Shown here piece after piece: positions 41,565-52,099 of a DNA stretch of 64,000 nucleotides. Below the pieces are notes generated by a model. The model searched no databases and had not been told where the DNA came from. It saw nothing but the letters and a program-made list of their open reading frames with translations. Location of the stretch: the NCBI GenBank assembly GCA_037127315.1, contig JBBBDQ010001294.1:512001-576000 (forward strand), given 5' to 3'. Numbering within the stretch: the stretch's first letter is position 1; each line of letters starts with the position of its first letter. The position numbers and the translations under genes are program-made. The stretch comes from Ascarosepion bandense (taxonomy: Eukaryota > Mollusca > Cephalopoda > Sepiida > Sepiidae).

Positions 41565-41850
41565 TCATGGATATAGACATTGGTTAGTTCCTGTGACTTA
41601 ACCGAAAGAGTTGTGAGTTGAATACTAGGCTACAGCAGTGATGAACAAGTAACTTACAGGGTTAAAGGGAGATAACTCATAACTACCAAAAGAGGCACTA
41701 CTACACAAGGAATGGAATTCATATACATCAGTAATTGTAATAAAGGGTTCGATTCAAAATTCCTAGCACCTGAAGAAGGCAAGAGTGTACAACAGCAAAA
41801 ACGTCATACAAAAGGCAAAAATGAGGACAATAGTCCAAATAATGTAAATA
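41565..41850 (+). repeat. S5 tRNA-like repeat with Penelope-type end (sense)
   Basis: ATATAGACATTGGTTAGTTC and GTTGTGAGTTGAATACTAGG form the tRNA-like head (A-box side truncated). GGTTAAAGGGAGATAACTCA follows, then CACCTGAAGAAGGCAAGAGT, GTACAACAGCAAAAACGTCA and AATGAGGACAATAGTCCAAA. It is the inverted partner of 40530-40865 on the other side of the nuclease ORF. Confidence 0.65.
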
Positions 41851-41889
41851 CTGTAAAACAATATCAAGTTAGCCATTTTTTTAATACTG

Positions 41890-41891
<2 letters not shown>

Positions 41892-41921
<30 letters not shown>
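41892..41921. repeat. (TA)n microsatellite
   Basis: Pure TA run of about 28 bases. Confidence 0.95.
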
Positions 41922-41923
<2 letters not shown>

Positions 41924-42994
41924 CCAAAAAATATAGATGCATAAGAAAATTTTTTTTAGGCTCATATAAACTCAGATGAAAGGACTTCTAACAAACCACT
42001 CCCTTATTTTGAACTTCCAGTTATCAACTTATAAAAGCATTAGCTGTTAAGCCAGCAGTCAATACAAACCCTAACCCTGATGAAGCTGAAAAGGTTGAAA
42101 CCATGGCAGCATAATCTGTTGATCACCAACTTAAATATCTAAAATCTCTTCATGTTAAAGCTTCATTTCCTTTCAAACATGTGTTAATCACTTTCTAATG
42201 CAACTGTTTACTGGTCTAATTTAATTTAAATCTGACCTATAACTGTTTAGTATATATATTAAATGTAGGGAACTAGTAGTAAAAACTAACAATATTACAC
42301 CAAAATAGAAAAGTGCTCCATACCATACAAGGTGGCATAGGTCAAAATTTTGGTTTTTCCCAAGAAACCCAAAACCGACCACAACTTGAGTTTCATGAAC
42401 TATGTGCAATCATCAGGCAGCCAGAATACCTAGTTAACCAACTCATAGACTTAAAAACCCAAAAGAGTGTAAGATGATAGAAACACAGGGATGTTGGTAT
42501 CCTAAAATCTTGAACAATGGCAATGACCAAATTTGCTTTAGACGTTAAAATAACCATAAATGTTCTGATGGAGGAGAAAGGGAAAAAAGAAAAGTTCTGT
42601 TACCTTAGTGTGATGAGTGTCTTGGCATGGCTGAGTGCTTCTTTATACTTTTCTTCTATTGTCTCCTTTATGGCATGCTCTCACATCTTTAACTATTCCG
42701 ACTTTCATTGAGCACTTTTCATAACACCAAAATTAAATCACTTTCCTGTTGAAAAGTTTTTGTTTTTCTTTTCTCTCCCTTCTCCCAGCAAGGAAGGCAG
42801 TGTATGTATTTTCATTAGTTTTAGTTTTGTTTTATTTTTATAAACCCAAGTACTTTCAATCTTGTCCAAGGTCATCTTTAGGGGTTTGATTGTTAAGATG
42901 TAATTAATTAATGCAATTGTCTGTATGAAAAGTTTCTCTAGGTCAATTGCTGGTATGCTAATGGTTATTACTGAATTTGTCTGTTAGTCTTTAA
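41922..42994. other. No gene; one CTGATGA...GAAAC motif
   Basis: Mostly unassigned. At 42077-42100 CTGATGAAGCTGAAAAGGTTGAAA resembles the conserved ends at 22.03 and 22.88 kb (given here as CTGATGA, an AGCT/AGGTT stem, then GAAA). Confidence 0.4.
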
Positions 42995-43520
42995 ATGAAA
43001 ACAGTGTGGCTTGGGCTGTGGTTTTAGATCTCAAAGTTTGGCATGCTATGATTATCCCCAAGCTGAAGTGTCATGGTCTCTGGTTAAATATTTGGCTTCA
43101 TCTCATTGTTCCTAATGAATTGTGTAATGAAGGTTATGTTTAATGGTCATGTATTTCACATTAATGCAAGGGTCTATACTTGAACCTACATTGGTCTTTA
43201 TTTTCATCAACCACCTTTTTAATGTCATCAGTTTCAAACTAGAGATTTATGCTTTTGACACAATTATTCCTGTTTTACTCCTGTTTTAGTAGTAAATCCA
43301 ATAAGTAAAACTGGCAGTTGCTCTTGCAAAATGGCCCCCAATCAATGGTTAACTGAGGCAAGTAATGGCTTGTAAATTTGAACACCTCCAAAACAAAACT
43401 ATCATTTAATAATTATAGAGAACCTTTCCTGCCTTCTATAAGCCTGACTGATGCTAACCTCCAAGTGAGTAAATCTTTGTTGGTTAACAGCTTCCACATG
43501 AATTTAAGCGTATTTATCAA
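42995..43520 (+). pseudogene. J LINE reverse transcriptase core fragment
   Basis: In shifting frames the plus strand gives VVLDLKVWHAM (the 'DISKAFD-VWH' region with the Asp-rich part eroded), then INARVYT and IGLYFHQPPF (the 'G--QGS-I-P-LF---INDL' region), a remnant of the A/ADD box (FDTIIPVLL), and NGL-I-TPPKQN ... FLPSISLTDANLQVSKSL. This is the only piece covering the RT palm. The catalytic aspartates are not intact and frames break at least four times. Confidence 0.55.
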
Positions 43521-43999
43521 CCTCAAGAGATCCTAAAATAGAAAAAATAAAACCAGAAATCCCAACTTGAATGGATATTTTATTTAGGTAATCATTTCCT
43601 AGAATAGAGAATCTGTTTTTCTTTATGCCAGCAAGGGTTCTACAGTTTATACTCTTGTCTCTATATGATATTTTACATTTCTTTAAGAAAATTTTGTCCA
43701 TTCTAGGAATTTTTAAGAAGAAATACTTTCATCATATATTTTGGAAAATTTCCAAATTCTTCAAATTTTTTAAGTTGAACTGTAGATTTTTATTTTGCGT
43801 CCCAATTGCAGGAATATTTACATCTAAACAAATTTGAAGAATCACTTTTCAACAACAAATATTCATCCTCAGATGACAAAAATGTTTGTCCAACAGTTAT
43901 TATTCATACCATCTCTTGGCTTTTATCAGCTTTTGGCAATTATTTCTCATTGTTTTACTATTGAAATAGATGTAGCCTTAAATTCTGTTCTAATACTTT

Positions 44000-44470
44000 C
44001 TTTTTTTCTGTAGTAGGCTGCCATTACTTTCTGCAGTAGCCTGGTTGCAAAAAAAGGCTATAGAAGACAAACTGTCCTATTATTTAACACATAGCTGGAG
44101 AGAAGAGATGGATTAAAACCTTTCCCAAGGGTATTTGTGTGTAAGTGAATGCAACGAATTTAACTAGAATTTGAACTTTGCTCTCCAATTTCTCATTCCA
44201 AGCCAATATCCACCACAAAACAACACACATATACTCAATCATTTAAGTATAGTCTTTTGGATTATGCTCAGACATTTTCTGGTCACCGTGTCATGGCTTT
44301 CCTCTTTCTTTTCTATAAATTGTTTTCTTCCAGTCTTATTTTCCTGCCATCTATAATCCTCAAAAATTTAAATGCAATGTCAATCATCATCTTCTGTTTT
44401 CCTGAATCCTGTTACTTTATTTTCTCTTTTTCCTCACTAAAGTGTCATGTTTTCTTTCACATCCTATAAC
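44000..44470. repeat. Segmental duplication, copy A (S1 antisense + J LINE end sense)
   Basis: S1 body and head reversed (about 44007-44233), then CATATACTCAATCATTTAAG, then J sequence (GTCATGGCTTTCCTCTTTCT, AAAAATTTAAATGCAATGTC, TCATCATCTTCTGTTTTCCTG) to about 44470. The S1-plus-flank part is nearly repeated at 45360-45680. The middle of the J coding end has been deleted here. Confidence 0.65.
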
Positions 44471-44917
44471 CCTCGGCATCCTACTGGTATTCTCACCATT
44501 ATGGTACAGGTCAATTGCTCGCACTTTGGTAAGTTCACAAACAACGTAAACATGTCTCCTTCCTGTCTGAATACAGCAATCACAAGGTGACATTGTTATT
44601 CACTAAGCTTATAATCATATATTGTGACCACTTGGATTAGGACAAACAAACCATGCATCTACCACCCTAAAAACAGAGCATAAAAACAATGGCCACTGAG
44701 ACTACTTGTTTGGAATCTAAGCTTCAGTCAAAATGTGACCAAAGAAAATAAATACAATATTTTCCTCATGTACAGAGACAAGATCAATCACAACAAATGA
44801 TCTGATGAAAAACTAACATGCTTTGATCACAATATCCCCAACTTATTGAGAGCAGCATACAATAAAAATTTTAATGTTCACTTTTGTCATCATAGGAATA
44901 TTTTTATCAAATTAAGT

Positions 44918-45212
44918 CAGTCAGTCAGTTAAGTGCCATACGTGATACACGCTCGGGCGATCATGTCTCGAATGAGATATGATTGACTGGGCAGATGATT
45001 ATCCCTCAGTAGGTTGCTGTTACTTTCTGCGATAGACTGGTTGCCAGCCAAGGCTATAGAAACCAATCTGTCCTGTTATTTAATCCATAACTGGAGTGAA
45101 GAAACGAATTAATACCTTTTCCAAGGGTATTTGCGCGTAAGTGAATGCAATGAATGTAACTAGAATTCGAACTAGGCTCCAACGATTTTTCGTTCCGAGG
45201 CGATATCCAGAA
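44918..45212 (-). repeat. S1 tRNA-SINE (antisense), head truncated
   Basis: Tail (AGTC)n at the left: AAGTCAGTCAGTCAGTTAAG, then the body, the reversed B box AGAATTCGAACTAGGCTCC and part of the A-box side (GAGGCGATATCCAG), ending abruptly. Confidence 0.75.
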
Positions 45213-45291
45213 AATGTTAAAAAACTTCTTTGGTTCACTCTTGCTTGTTTAGTTGCTATAACCCACAGGAATCACTTGTTCTGACTATCAA

Positions 45292-45850
45292 ATAGTTAAG
45301 TGCCATAATAATGTATGCTTGGGTGATCATGTCTTGAAAGAGACATGACTGACTAGGCAGAAATCTTCCTGTAGTAGGCTGCCATTACTTTCTGCAGTAG
45401 CCTGGTTGCCAACAAAGGCTATAGAACACAAACTGTCCTATTATTTAACACATAGCTGGAGAGAAGAGATGAATTAAAACCTTTCCCAAGGGTATTTGTG
45501 TGTAAGTGAATGCAACGAATTTAACTAGAATTTGAACTCTGCTCTCCAATTTCTCATTCCAAGATGATATCCACTACAAAACAACAAACATCATATACTC
45601 AATCATTTAAGTAGAGTCTTTTTGACGATGATCACAGTGTCATGGCTTTCCTCTTTCTTTTCTATAGATATTTCCATTGTTCTAATGAGCTCTTTTCCTT
45701 GGTACTTCAACTACATGCATTTATGCATTCTACTAGATTGGCAACTAAGTCTCATCATTTTACTGTTGAATTAGCTAGATATAACTATGTTTCATTCTAA
45801 TAGTTTCTTCTCTTACACTTTTTGCCTGTGGAATTCTCTTAAAGTTTGTG
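45292..45850. repeat. Segmental duplication, copy B (S1 antisense + J LINE end sense)
   Basis: S1 reversed (45292-45600) including its tail side, then CATATACTCAATCATTTAAG and J coding-end sequence (GTCATGGCTTTCCTCTTTCT ... ACTAGATTGGCAACTAAGTC ... TGCCTGTGGAATTCTCTT) to 45850. It shares with copy A the same SINE-J junction and several SINE-specific substitutions (for example GGCTGCCATTACTTTCTGCA, TTTAACACATAGCTGGAG). Confidence 0.65.
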
Positions 45851-45952
45851 CATTGAAAAATATTTTAAAAAAATACAAATATGGTGATTTCTTATAGCAA
45901 AATGAAATGAAAAAAATTATGGTAAGAAAAAGAAAGAGCACATATCCAAAAA

Positions 45953-46225
45953 TATACATTGTGGTACAGTGGATATTGGCTCAAAATAGGAAATCAGAGA
46001 TCTAAGTTCAAATTCCAGCTTAATTTGTTGTATTCTCTTATGCACAAATCCTCTTGGGAAAGGTATGTATCTGTTGCTTCTCCATCCAGCTATAAGCTAA
46101 ACAGCAGGACAGATTTGGTTCTATAACCTTGGTTTGTCAACCAGTCTACAGCAGAAATTAATAGCAACCTACTGCAGGTCATGTCTTTTTTGCAACATGG
46201 TTGCCCAAGCATGTATCATATATAT
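45953..46225 (+). repeat. S1 tRNA-SINE (sense)
   Basis: Head ACATTGTGGTACAGTGGATA, B box CTAAGTTCAAATTCC, body with AGCAGGACAGATTTGGTTCT. The tail end is replaced by a short (TA)n at 46213-46240. Confidence 0.7.
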
Positions 46226-46369
46226 AGATATATATATATCGCCTTTACTGAGTGATATCCAAAGAATATAGAGAATATTTATTCAAATGATAATATTTAG
46301 GTGTTAAAGAAAATATATGCTGTTTTTCATAAATCTCATCTGACACATATTTTAGGAAATGGATCTTAC

Positions 46370-46930
46370 ATATTTTTAATTTATTTATTTAAACATTATT
46401 TTTAATGGATACTCATATTTGAGTAGATACATTCTTCCTAATTCTCAAAATATACAAATCTGCTGTTTTAGACATTAGCATAAACAAAGACATTTTTGGG
46501 GGAAATGGATTAAAACCAACATATTTAGAATTTATTTGTTTAAATCTTATTTTTAATGGATACTCATATTTGAGTAGATACTCTGTTTAAACAACATTTT
46601 TAATTTATATCTACCGGCTTGAAAATTTGAGAAATCTTGTAAGAAAAATATGTCTTCTGGCAGGATTTGAACCTGCATCTCTTATGGGAAACCATCATTA
46701 GATCTGATGTGCCATGGGACCTCCTGATCAAATAAAACCTGAATAGTGCTTTTGAATACCTACCTTTTTCCTGATTCTCAAAAAATACATATCTGTTCTG
46801 TTTCATACCTTAATGTAAACAAATACAATTTTTTTAGGAAATGGATTAAATAGGCATACTTTTAATTCATTTGTTCAAATATTATGGATACTGTTTAATA
46901 AAAACAGAGCATCTACTCAGACATGAGTCT
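46370..46930. repeat. Duplicated AT-rich blocks around an S3 SINE
   Basis: TTTTTAATGGATACTCATAT + TTGAGTAGATAC occurs at about 46400 and 46552, and reversed (AGACATGAGTCTCCATTAAA) near 46918. Between them lies an S3 copy. The same word family (CATTAAAAATAATGTTCAAA) is also at 13.93, 19.68, 19.85 and 25.91 kb. Confidence 0.55.
46606..46745 (-). repeat. S3 tRNA-like SINE (antisense)
   Basis: Left end CTACCGGCTTGAAAATTTGA, reversed B box CAGGATTTGAACCTGCATCT, then the reversed A-box side. It matches the S3 copies in the 25.5-25.8 kb foldback. About 140 bp. Confidence 0.65.
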
Positions 46931-47059
46931 CCATTAAAAAAAATTATAAATTCTAATAAAACTATAACACACAATATTTACACTCTCACACCCTGATTGA
47001 GCACTCTGGAAGAATGGTAAACTTTGAAAAACAGTAGCTACTCTGGCATGTATGCATCG

Positions 47060-47135
47060 TTCATTCAGTAAAATGAATTAGCGCACTCTGGCTATTGGGC
47101 ACGTATAATAATAATATACGTGCTAAAAGGTCTGC
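47060..47135. other. Palindrome beside the S4 head
   Basis: GCACGTATA at 47099-47107 faces TATACGTGC at 47115-47123. Outside it, CTCTGGCTATTGGGC is a reversed, slightly changed copy of the S4 head word GCCCATAGCCCAGAG at 47149, so a longer imperfect foldback spans the S4 start. Confidence 0.6.
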
Positions 47136-47139
47136 CTTC

Positions 47140-47295
47140 TTCCACCGAACGCCCATAGCCCAGAGGTAGAATTGCCGACTGATGCCAATTTGGTCGGGTT
47201 TCAATCCTGGGTTAAAAAGTAATTGGAGTCTAACCATACTGATGAGCTGTGATACAGCAAAACAGATCTGTCTGCGGATGACAATAACAAAGTTA
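47140..47295 (+). repeat. S4 tRNA-like SINE (sense)
   Basis: Head GCCCATAGCCCAGAGGTAGA (A box), GGTCGGGTTTCAATCCTGGG (B box), body with ACTGATGAGCTGTGATACAG and CAGATCTGTCTGCGGATGAC. Antisense copy at 18590-18765. Confidence 0.7.
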
Positions 47296-47569
47296 TATAT
47301 ATTATTTGTATATAGGTATACATATGTATATAAATGACTACATATTTGTGTATATCTGTGTGTTTGAGTATAAATTACGTGTCATTTCTTTACAGCATAT
47401 ATTTTATGTATTGGCTTGTCATGCCGAAGGCAGAAGCACTCCAAAAAGATGTTTGGCAATTGAGAACTGCTGATTAAGCCATAGTTCCACACTTCCACAG
47501 CCAGCTGTTTCAGAGTAGGAAGATAAATTACATTGCAATTCTTTCAGGCAATACAGGGTTTTTACTTGA

Positions 47570-48010
47570 ATATATCTGCAAAAATTTCTTTTCCCAAGAT
47601 GGCGCTACCCATCTAACTCATGTTTTTCAGTTATTGACCCTGAATGACATTGTTTAAGTATTGCTCTACAACTGAAAAACTTTCTGTGTCATTGACAAAA
47701 GTAATGTACAAAAAAACTTTAACCCTTCTGCTAAATTTTTTTTTCTATTACTCCTGTCTTGGGTCTGTCAGATCAACTTCATGAGATCAAATTGCTCAGT
47801 CAGTCAGTCAGTCAGTCAGTCAGTTAAATGATATACATGATACACGCTTGGACGATCATGTCTCTTGATTCATGACTGACTGAGCAGAAGATTTTCTCAA
47901 AGTCAAATTGGTAGCTGATCTTAAAAATGACCTTCAATCTGTTAACTGGGTCATGAAATGGCTTGTTAATTTAACACCTTAAAAATAAAACTGTTCTCTT
48001 TTATATGATT
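47570..48010 (+). pseudogene. J LINE RT fragment split by an S1 SINE
   Basis: The left part to 47794 reads YYSCLGSVRST-TSXDQI and the right part from 47903 reads KLVADLKNDLQSVNWVMKWLVN, consecutive in the jockey-like post-catalytic region ('YSC-----D----I-LA--L-----W---W'). Several stops. Left boundary uncertain. Confidence 0.55.
47795..47902 (-). repeat. 5'-truncated S1 insert with (CAGT)n tail and 8 bp target duplication
   Basis: (CAGT)n at 47797-47825, then the S1 tail region reversed (GATACACGCTTGGACGATCA, TGACTGACTGAGCAGAAGAT), ending after about 100 bases. TCAAATTG occurs on both sides (47787-47794, 47903-47910). This is the clearest example that S1 inserts by target-primed reverse transcription with a tetranucleotide tail. 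Confidence 0.85.
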
Positions 48011-48029
48011 AACATTTTTCAGACTCTTG

Positions 48030-48470
48030 TCTTTATCTTTATTGGCCCTGGGTATGATGGTAAACTGCATCAGGCAGTAAGGCCTCTGATTGGGATGTTG
48101 TGAGGAGTATGGAACCACCTCTTAACTGCTATTGTTCTCAGGTTCACCCTGACCTGGAGTGTTAGGGTCCCAGCTATGGGTAAACAGTTAACCCCCCAAA
48201 TTGGGGTCAAAACACTATGAAAGTATAAAAATATACTTTTATAAAAAAATATACATTTTTGAACAAAAAATTATTACCAGCAATATATTTTTTAATACAA
48301 AACATCTTCAGTTTTCTAAAATAAAAATAAAAAAATTAATAAAAATCTGACTAAATCAACTTTCTCAATATAACCAAACATTAAAAAAAAATTACCTTAA
48401 AACCCCCACCTTTTTGACATTAAATAACTCACAGAGATTGATATACTGTTAAACAAAACTCAAAATGAAA
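48030..48470 (-). repeat. D repeat (antisense), near complete
   Basis: GGGTATGATGGTAAACTGCA at the left corresponds to the reversed D end. GGAGTGTTAGGGTCCCAGCT, TTATTACCAGCAATATATTT and TTAAATAACTCACAGAGATT follow in the expected reverse order. It contains the single-copy TTACCAGCAATA word that is amplified at 23.2 kb. Confidence 0.75.
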
Positions 48471-48479
48471 ATCCTCATC

Positions 48480-48735
48480 TTTATTCCCATAATCACAATA
48501 TTTTGGCCATTGTAAACTGACTTTTTTAAAACACCATTTCAATCACTGGGGTATGTCATTCTCATTCAATGTGCCATGCCACTACCAGATGTTATTGAGT
48601 TATTTCCCTTTAACTCAACTCCGAGTTTTTTGTTTATCACTGCTGTAGCCAGGTATTGAACTCATAACTCTTTGGGTCAAGTCACTAGAACTAACCAACG
48701 CTTTTATCCACTGGGCCATGTGTCATTTTAATCAT
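48480..48735 (-). repeat. S5 tRNA-like repeat (antisense)
   Basis: ATTTTGGCCATTGTAAACTG, TCACTGGGGTATGTCATTCT, CCAGGTATTGAACTCATAAC (reversed B box) and CTTTTATCCACTGGGCCATG (reversed A box) follow the order of 40590-40855. It abuts an RTE piece. Confidence 0.65.
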
Positions 48736-48737
48736 CT

Positions 48738-49300
48738 CTTTTTATATGGCATATATCCTCGCGATATAGACAATCGTAGCTCTTCACAATTTCCTGTCCC
48801 TTGCAGCTCTAAAAAAATTGTCTTTTCATTATTTCTGAACCCTATTCTGCCATCCATCTTCTCAAGCTTGTCAAGTATGTTATGCACTGTCTTCCTTTGT
48901 CCTTACTGTCAATCTTTCCAGTGAATAACAAATTTTTCAAGCCTTCCATTATGCGCTCCTGAAATTTCAACTGTATCTTCCTGATGATAAGTATCCTTTC
49001 TGTTTCCATTTTCTCCAAAACATCATTGCTCACATGTTCAGTTCATGGTATCCTCATCATCTTTCTGTAGAGCTATATTTCTATTTCTTTAAGTCTCTTC
49101 ATTTTTGATGAAATTGTTCAACATCCATTTCCATGTAGTAGAACTAATTTCATGTAACAGTTCAGTACTCTTATTCGTTTCTAATAAAGTTTTTCTATTG
49201 CTTAATACTTTGCTTAGCATTTGGAATGCATCTTCATCTATAATTTTGCCTTCCATCATTATAGCGGATACTCTCCTTCAGAAAAATATCTGATTATGCC
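48738..49300 (-). pseudogene. RTE-like LINE C-terminal fragment
   Basis: The minus strand reads MSNDVLEKMETERILIIRKI and QLKFQERIMEGLKNL, the 'VSNEEVLERM ... KRQLKFLGHVMR-EGLENL' region, then KGRQCITYLTSLRRWMAEW-type end. The upper half (49050-49300) holds the 'LYG-ETW' and 'AKDAF' regions in broken frames. About 560 bp. Confidence 0.65.
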
Positions 49301-49354
49301 TTATCAGACTAATGTTTTCTGTTGATGAAGTGGAGTCATTATATTAAATGAATT

Positions 49355-49525
49355 GCTATGTCTACTGCTAAGAAAATTGGTTCACTGTCATGATAAACAA
49401 TTTGACTTCTACAGAATCTATCTTACAACTCTACTATTTGTCCATGCACTGAATATTGCTACCACATCTTGTCTGGTCCGTCTGCTATGTACCTACAGAT
49501 TCTTGACAAAATCCAAAAGATTCTT
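49355..49525 (+). pseudogene. J LINE C-terminal fragment
   Basis: In changing frames: ISTAKKIGSL-like start, then CTACAGAATCTATCTTACAA (Y-ESIL-L) and CATGCACTGAATATTGCTAC (MEYC-H), TTCTTGACAAAATCCAAAAG (LDKIQK). The order matches 10310-10440. Ends where an antisense J tail begins. Confidence 0.55.
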
Positions 49526-49775
49526 TTTTTTAATAATCATTTCACCCCCAAGCAAGGTAAAAATGCCTCTAGTGTGCAGAGATTTTAGAGTGAGAGAATA
49601 AAAAGGTACAGGGGACGTTGATAAAAAGAGGAGAGATGGCTGGGAATCAAGCAGATAAAAGATGGCAATTGATATTGCATTTAAACTTTTGGAGATTGTA
49701 GTTATCAAAGAACCAAGAAAATGGAAGCGAGTTTTACAAATGGTAAGTACCAGAAAATTTACATTTAACTATTCC
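49526..49775 (-). repeat. J LINE 3' tail (antisense)
   Basis: Poly-T then AATAATCATTTCACCCCCAA, GCAAGGTAAAAATGCCTCTA, and a reversed ORF end (GCATTTAAACTTTTGGAGAT). It lies head-on against the preceding J fragment. Confidence 0.65.
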
Positions 49776-49781
49776 AACAAT

Positions 49782-49958
49782 AAAATCGCCCCGTTCGCAC
49801 TCCAGCCACGTCTATTGAACAGGTGTGGAGGCTCATCCCTTGTTCCCTGTTTGGGATGTGGTTTCTGGCTTTCTCTTTTCCAATCTTTTCACTCTTACGT
49901 AGCCCCCTGCACACCAGTGGCCTTGCCGCCTTGCCCGGGGTAATATGATTAAAAAAAA
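49782..49958 (+). repeat. Single unit of the 4.66 kb array family with J tail
   Basis: CACGTCTATTGAACAGGTGT, GAGGCTCATCCCTTGTTCCC, TTTTCCAATCTTTTCACTCT, TACGTAGCCCCCTGCACACC and GGGGTAATATGATT + A. It lacks the GAGTAGATAGACTAA start, so it is truncated by about 20 bp. Confidence 0.8.
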
Positions 49959-50058
49959 AAAAGATCTGCCTTTGGATTTTGTAAAGAACCTCAAGATGAA
50001 TAGCAGGAACAACTGACCAGTTACCAGTTTTGAATAGTAGATTTATAAATGTGAAAAA

Positions 50059-50079
50059 TGGATATATATATATATATAC
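50059..50079. repeat. (TA)n microsatellite
   Basis: Short TA run. Confidence 0.9.
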
Positions 50080-50084
50080 GAGCT

Positions 50085-50500
50085 GTTCTTGGCATCTCAG
50101 CTTCAGTTACTTTCTCACCACTAATGTAGCTTCCCTGTGCCTTTTCTAAAAAAATATTTTTATGATAATTCTTCTGATCTTTCCTTTTTAGTATCTTGAC
50201 TTCATGAATTTAAGTGTAGTACTATAATTGGGAGATAGGTCTCATCATTTTACTATTGAAATTGCTAGATGTACCCATAAGTTCTATTCTAATAGTCTCT
50301 TCTCTTGAATTTCTCATCTTTTCTCACACTTAGCTTTCCTTCAAATGCAACTTTTAAAAATTTAAATGTAATATTATCTTCTAACTGCTTGAATTTGATT
50401 TTTTTTCATCCTCTATCCTCAATATTTTCTCATTTTCAGTAAAATTTGCATCTGAGTGGTTTAATTGCCTTCCTTAGCATGAAATGATTTAAAAATATAG
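50085..50500 (+). pseudogene. J LINE C-terminus and 3' tail
   Basis: GTAGCTTCCCTGTGCCTTTT (ASLCLF), TAATTCTTCTGATCTTTCCT, CATTTTACTATTGAAATTGC (HFTIEI), AACTTTTAAAAATTTAAATG, and the end CTTAGCATGAAATGATTTAA. Continuous but highly diverged; no open frame. Confidence 0.6.
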
Positions 50501-50504
50501 TTAT

Positions 50505-50974
50505 TTTCATATGCCTTGGTTCAGAAATTGATATTTTATAATTTTCATGTTTATAGTAAATGAAGGACAATTAATAAAGTAAATAATATATTCCTAAGAT
50601 GAGATATTTTAATTATTTACATTGTTTGGCCAAACATAGAAATGATTACAATATGGGAACCAGTACAACAGACTGAGACGTCCTACTCACAACAGCATGC
50701 AAAAAAATATCTAAGTTCTCTTTTCAAAGAAATGGTGAAAAGTGAGTGATTTGACAAACAAAAATCTCAAATGTCTTAGACACTTGGAAAAGGATAGTTT
50801 AATTTTTTCAGCATTCTTCTGTAGAATCGCATGCTCTCCTGACTCCTCTTCATCTGTAAGAGAAATATCCAGCATACACACTCATATAGAAGGATTAACA
50901 GAGTCGTCTTAACATGTGGTCTCAATGGGCATTTTCTTTCAGCTCCAACAAGCATAGGAACCCCATTCTAATCT

Positions 50975-50975
<1 letters not shown>
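50505..50975. other. No recognisable gene
   Basis: Unassigned. ACAATATGGGAACCAGTA at 50648 is the reverse of TACTGGTTCCCATATTGT near 41030, so an undescribed dispersed repeat may end here. Confidence 0.4.

Positions 50976-50978
<3 letters not shown>

Positions 50979-51016
<38 letters not shown>
50979..51016. repeat. (TA)n microsatellite
   Basis: About 38 bases of TA. Confidence 0.95.
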
Positions 51017-51021
<5 letters not shown>

Positions 51022-51650
51022 TAAGTTACAGAAACCTCTTTTTAGGAAATACTAAAACTAGATCATCTCAGACAATTGCATACAAGGACATTTACGTCCC
51101 TAAATAATTGCGTACCTCTGCTAACTTTTTGAAGTTACCATATTTTCTTAAGAGTTGCTAATTGCAAACCGACTTTTAATTATTCTTGAAAAGCAAAAAG
51201 ATATTTAACATAAGAACTCTGTTATCAAAAATAAAATTGCAAATAAGAGAATCATGGCACTATTAGGTAAATATACTCATGAAAACAAGATAAATTTCTT
51301 AAAAGGGATAGCTCACAACATTCATAACTTGATTAATTTGTGAAGCTACAATAATTTTCAGTTTTTGAAATATTTTTTTAAACACTGTTACTCTGTCATT
51401 GCATTTATAAGAAAAATAAACTTGTCGTTTTTTAATTCTATTTCTTTGATTTCTTTTTAAAAAAGTTTCAATTACTACCTATGCTTTTTTCTAAATTGAT
51501 AGTAAAAGGCTTTAAAAACTTCAAAAAATTATATAAGTTCTGCAATTATCCCTGGATGCATTTGTCTAGGGACACAAAAGTTATGGTATGCAATTTTCTG
51601 GGATGCAACTTTTTTAGTACTGGTTATAAGAACCAAAAATTCATACACTG
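51017..51650. other. No recognisable gene
   Basis: Unassigned AT-rich sequence. Confidence 0.4.
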
Positions 51651-51654
51651 TTGT

Positions 51655-51705
51655 CCTCAAGGACACATGGTTCAGTGGATAAAAGTGTTGGTTAGATTCA
51701 GACCC
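51655..51705 (+). repeat. S5 head remnant
   Basis: CCTCAAGGACACATGGTTCA, then GTGGATAAAAGTGTTGGTTAG is the tRNA-like head start of S5. The rest is missing. Confidence 0.5.
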
Positions 51706-51754
51706 CAAAAGTAAATGTCTAATTAGACCTTTACTTTATATCCACTGCAATTTT

Positions 51755-52068
51755 ATAGGTTGTGACCTGGCAATTCAGCTTCAAAAAATTTCCCACTACT
51801 GTACCTTTTCTGTCATATGTTCATAATTCTTTGAATGTTCTTTTTTTGCATCTTGACTTGGTAAATTTAATTGCATTTTTAGATTTTTCTGTTGAAATTC
51901 CTAGACATAACCATAAATTCTATGCTAACAGTTTTTTCTCTCTTGCACGTGAAACTCTTCTCCATCTTCATGCTTTCCTATTAACCACAATCTTCAAATT
52001 TTGAATGTGATGTCAATTGTTATCTTTTGACTCTTTGAATCCTTTTATTTTTTTTTATTTATAATATA
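51755..52068 (+). pseudogene. J LINE C-terminal end, cut by an RTE piece
   Basis: Decayed J landmarks in order: TTCATAATTCTTTGAATGTT, ACTTGGTAAATTTAATTGCA, TTCTGTTGAAATTCCTAGAC, CACGTGAAACTCTTCTCCAT and ATTTTGAATGTGATGTCAAT. The expected 3' tail is absent because RTE sequence begins near 52100. Confidence 0.5.
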
Positions 52069-52099
52069 GTCTTAGGAATGGATTTTTCATTTAAGTAAT

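Noticed and set aside
47140..47230. True tRNA genes at SINE heads (here, 37500, 30425, 41565)
   Set aside because: A and B boxes are present, but the sequence does not fold into a full cloverleaf with an acceptor stem and each head continues into a SINE body found in several copies.
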